Source: Deltaproteobacteria bacterium (GTDB lineage: Bacteria > Desulfobacterota > Syntrophorhabdia > Syntrophorhabdales > Syntrophorhabdaceae). Taken from it: 7,559 nucleotides of DNA. Of the stretch, positions 6,191 through 7,559 are shown in pieces; the stretch's first letter is position 1, and each line of letters begins with the position of its first letter. The notes beneath the pieces are model-generated. The model was not told the origin of the DNA, did no database searches, and was given only the letters and a program-made list of their open reading frames with translations. The DNA lies in NCBI GenBank assembly GCA_003506795.1, contig DNYO01000204.1:1-7559 (forward strand), in the 5' to 3' direction. Made by a program: the position numbers and the translations under genes.

Positions 6191-6790
6191 CTAACCCCAT
6201 TCTTTTCCGTTTGCCAGTACGTGGATGCCTGCGTTGTCGAGGCTCAAGGAGATGTCACAGGGTTTTTGTTGTTGAAATAGATCGGCGTATTTGGCTACGG
6301 TACTTTCGGCATTCGTTCTTGCCAGATATTCCTTCTGGAACTTCATGGATCGGGTCATGGCGACGGCATGGCTGCTTATGGCCGCTACGGTCCTGATTTC
6401 GTTCTTAACCTTCTCGTCACCGTCTATCAGGGCTTCAATCTTTTTCTTGTCCGGTCTGTTCCCTTTGAGGGCGATCTCCATGGTTCTGTCATCTACATCG
6501 ATCTCAACAGGCGGCTCAGTGGCGATCCCTGCCCCGGCGAGGAGGGCTTGAAGATCCTGCGAGAGCGTCGCCGACAATGCCTGCACCGTGGCAGCGGTGG
6601 GAAGCAGGAGGTCATTCATGGAGAGCAAACGGCTTTTAGCGGAAATTGAGATGTTATCAGGTCCGGCATTGTCTGACGATGCGACGCTGCAGCCAGCCGC
6701 ATCGTCACCTGTCTTGTCCGACGTAAGGATCCTGCCGGCGACGGAAGAAATAAACTTGGCGGCGTAACCCTGAGCAATTGACTCGATCAT
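6191..6790 (-). CDS. Hypothetical protein with a C-terminal 'PDKxKIEAL' helical region
   Basis: This 199-aa protein has no recognised named family. Start ATG 6790-6788 is chosen because AGGGAG (plus strand 6797-6802) lies 6 nt upstream; the frame stays open further upstream only through a tandem repeat. No signal peptide or clear membrane segment is seen. Residues 1-20 could form an amphipathic helix, and 24-46 is a polar, Asp/Ser-rich linker. DNISISAKSRLLS (45-57) resembles the 'DxVxIS..AR' segment of FlgM-type anti-sigma factors and some flagellum-associated proteins, a weak likeness. The part VEIDVDDRTMEIALKGNRPD plus KKKIEALIDGDEKVKNEIR (95-133), then FQKEYLARTNAESTVAKY (151-168), recalls an unnamed domain of the 'DHPDKEKIE..F..NPEL' style in deltaproteobacterial hypotheticals. 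The gene converges on modC and is flanked by heptanucleotide repeats. Codon use looks native. I infer a real gene of unknown function. Confidence 0.65.
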   Translation of the reverse strand: MIESIAQGYAAKFISSVAGRILTSDKTGDDAAGCSVASSDNAGPDNISISAKSRLLSMNDLLLPTAATVQALSATLSQDLQALLAGAGIATEPPVEIDVDDRTMEIALKGNRPDKKKIEALIDGDEKVKNEIRTVAAISSHAVAMTRSMKFQKEYLARTNAESTVAKYADLFQQQKPCDISLSLDNAGIHVLANGKEWG

Positions 6791-6831
6791 GTCTCTCTCC
6801 CTTCTACGTTTAGATGGGATGATAATAGCAA

Positions 6832-6840
6832 ATTTGATGC
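6832..6840. repeat. Right copy of the 9-bp inverted repeat
   Basis: ATTTGATGC is the exact reverse complement of 6182-6190. It lies 42 bp upstream of the minus-strand start codon and 3 bp before the heptanucleotide repeat. Confidence 0.4.
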
Positions 6841-6843
6841 CGT

Positions 6844-6899
<56 letters not shown>

Positions 6900-6905
6900 G
6901 TATGA

Positions 6906-6951
6906 TCCGGACACATGGGTTACACTTTATTCCGGACACATAGGTAACACT
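6906..6951. repeat. Pair of 21-nt direct repeats resembling an insertion-sequence end
   Basis: TCCGGACACAT is followed by GGGTTACACT at 6906-6926 and by AGGTAACACT at 6931-6951. The two copies agree at 19 of 21 positions and are 25 nt apart. Paired, direct TGT...CCGGA-type repeats (minus-strand reading AGTGTTACC...TGTGTCCGGA) remind me of transposase-binding ends of IS21/IS481-like elements. No transposase is present, and a second end is not seen, so this would be a remnant or one isolated terminus. The IS assignment is from memory and weak; the repeat itself is certain. Confidence 0.5.
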
Positions 6952-7306
6952 CCCTGCGGGTTTATGCTCCCTGGCCTGTTGTAGAGCTGCCTCAAGGGCA
7001 GTCTCTCATTGATATCCCCGATCTTCATATCTTCCTCATTGTTTCTCATAAAGCCGGAAAAAAATTCCGCAATCGGAAATTATTGCCGGGTGCGTACAGA
7101 AAAAGTGAGTTTGCAGGGCGTCGAAAAGTATTCATTCCATCTCCGACACCTTCTTGCTTTGAAGCACAGGGGTCAAACTACCGGTATAAAACGGCCCCGC
7201 AAAAATGAATCCTTCCATAATATTTGCCAGTTCTCTGAAGTCTCAAAAAATAATCAAATACAAGGGCTGACCTTTGCGGCAACCCGCGTGATAGATCGCA
7301 TGTTTC
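6952..7306. other. Gene-poor, AT-richer intergenic stretch with small hairpins
   Basis: I see no credible gene here. A plus-strand frame from TTG 7009 to 7341 has no ribosome binding site, no family marks and unusual composition. A 40-codon minus-strand frame (7049 down to 6927) ends inside the direct-repeat pair and could be a trace of a transposase tail, but I do not recognise it. Small inverted repeats are present: CTGCC/GGCAG (6987-6991/6997-7001), CGGAA/TTCCG (7055-7059/7065-7069), GGGG/CCCC enclosing CCG/CGG (7169-7172/7195-7198 and 7181-7183/7192-7194), and GCGG/CCGC with a CAAC loop (7276-7279/7284-7287). None is followed by a clear T-run. Confidence 0.5.
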
Positions 7307-7334
7307 TTGAAATAAAAAGAAAAGGCATTATGAT
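7307..7334 (+). promoter_or_regulatory. Possible promoter of the last gene
   Basis: TTGAAA (7307-7312) and TATGAT (7329-7334) are spaced by 16 nt. A start near 7341 would leave a leader of about 25 nt before the ATG at 7367. A second TATAAT at 7345-7350 has no good -35 partner. The region is AT-rich, so chance matches are likely. Confidence 0.4.
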
Positions 7335-7354
7335 AGAATAACATTATAATAAAG

Positions 7355-7360
7355 AGGAGG
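7355..7360 (+). promoter_or_regulatory. Ribosome binding site of the last gene
   Basis: AGGAGG, a full anti-16S match, lies 6 nt before ATG 7367. It is the main reason to accept the partial frame that follows as a real gene. Confidence 0.75.
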
Positions 7361-7366
7361 AAGAAT

Positions 7367-7559
7367 ATGTACGCTGAAGACGGGGATAACAATTCCAAAC
7401 CAAAAGAGGTCATATCAAACGCCGCTGCCGCCATCCAGTTGGCCAGAGAGTATCTGAACAAAGCGGTCGAAGCGACCCATGGTTACGACCCTGAGGCGGT
7501 AAAACAGATCGGTATCGACTTCGGTCCCATTGATACCTTCCTGACAGAATTGACACAGG
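7367..7559 (+). CDS. Hypothetical protein, N-terminal fragment (runs off the window)
   Basis: Sixty-four codons are visible, beginning MYAEDGDNNSKPKEVISNAA, and the frame is open to the window edge. It has a strong AGGAGG site 6 nt upstream and a possible promoter. The polar N-terminus lacks a signal peptide. Residues about 13-38 (KEVISNAAAAIQLAREYLN and on) look like an alanine-rich amphipathic helix, and the rest is mildly acidic (PEAVKQIGIDFGPIDTFLTE). I do not recognise a family. Coding is supported by the ribosome binding site and by composition returning to that of the other genes. Confidence 0.65.
   Translation, partial: MYAEDGDNNSKPKEVISNAAAAIQLAREYLNKAVEATHGYDPEAVKQIGIDFGPIDTFLTELTQ

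Noticed and set aside
7161..7200. c-di-GMP-I riboswitch
   Set aside because: Only GCACAGGG and CAAAC resemble the 5' core; the GAAA loop, the matching second helix and the 3' GGGUUACC part are absent.
7009..7341. Plus-strand 110-codon frame
   Set aside because: It starts at TTG with no ribosome binding site, has no family marks, and crosses AT-rich DNA with several hairpins.

Overview
The window looks like chromosomal DNA from a GC-moderate to GC-rich, Gram-negative, probably anaerobic bacterium of the old Deltaproteobacteria (Desulfobacterota, perhaps a Syntrophorhabdus-like lineage). This rests on the tRNA nucleotidyltransferase-family tail translationally coupled to scpA, on the style of the molybdate-type transporter, and on short heptanucleotide repeats of a kind I associate with such genomes. 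The assignment is an inference from gene content, not a search result.

Positions 1-2477 are a housekeeping block on the plus strand. It holds the C-terminal part of a CCA/poly(A) nucleotidyltransferase-family protein (truncated by the window edge), scpA overlapping it by ATGA, and sppA, a single-pass membrane signal peptide peptidase with an intact Ser/Lys dyad. A strong hairpin-plus-T-run terminator (2532-2576) closes this block.

Positions 2583-6100 are a self-contained four-gene transcription unit: promoter, ModE-box-like operator, a DUF4213/DUF364 protein, then a periplasmic oxyanion-binding protein, a membrane permease and an ATPase in modABC order. Genes are spaced by 15 nt, an ATGA overlap and 23 nt. 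The most useful observation in the window is the imperfect palindrome at 2612-2639. It resembles the proteobacterial ModE site and covers the predicted transcription start, so it ties the poorly understood DUF364 protein to molybdenum or tungsten homeostasis. The binding protein lacks serines at the places where classical ModA contacts molybdate, so the exact ligand is uncertain.

Positions 6101-7559 are accessory-looking. A minus-strand gene of unknown function (199 aa) converges on the transporter operon. It is flanked on each side by a different 7-nt tandem repeat and by a 9-bp inverted repeat. Next come a pair of 21-nt direct repeats resembling insertion-sequence ends and about 400 nt of AT-richer DNA without a credible gene but with several small hairpins. 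The window ends in the start of an unrecognised plus-strand gene with a good ribosome binding site. I saw no tRNA, rRNA or CRISPR array.
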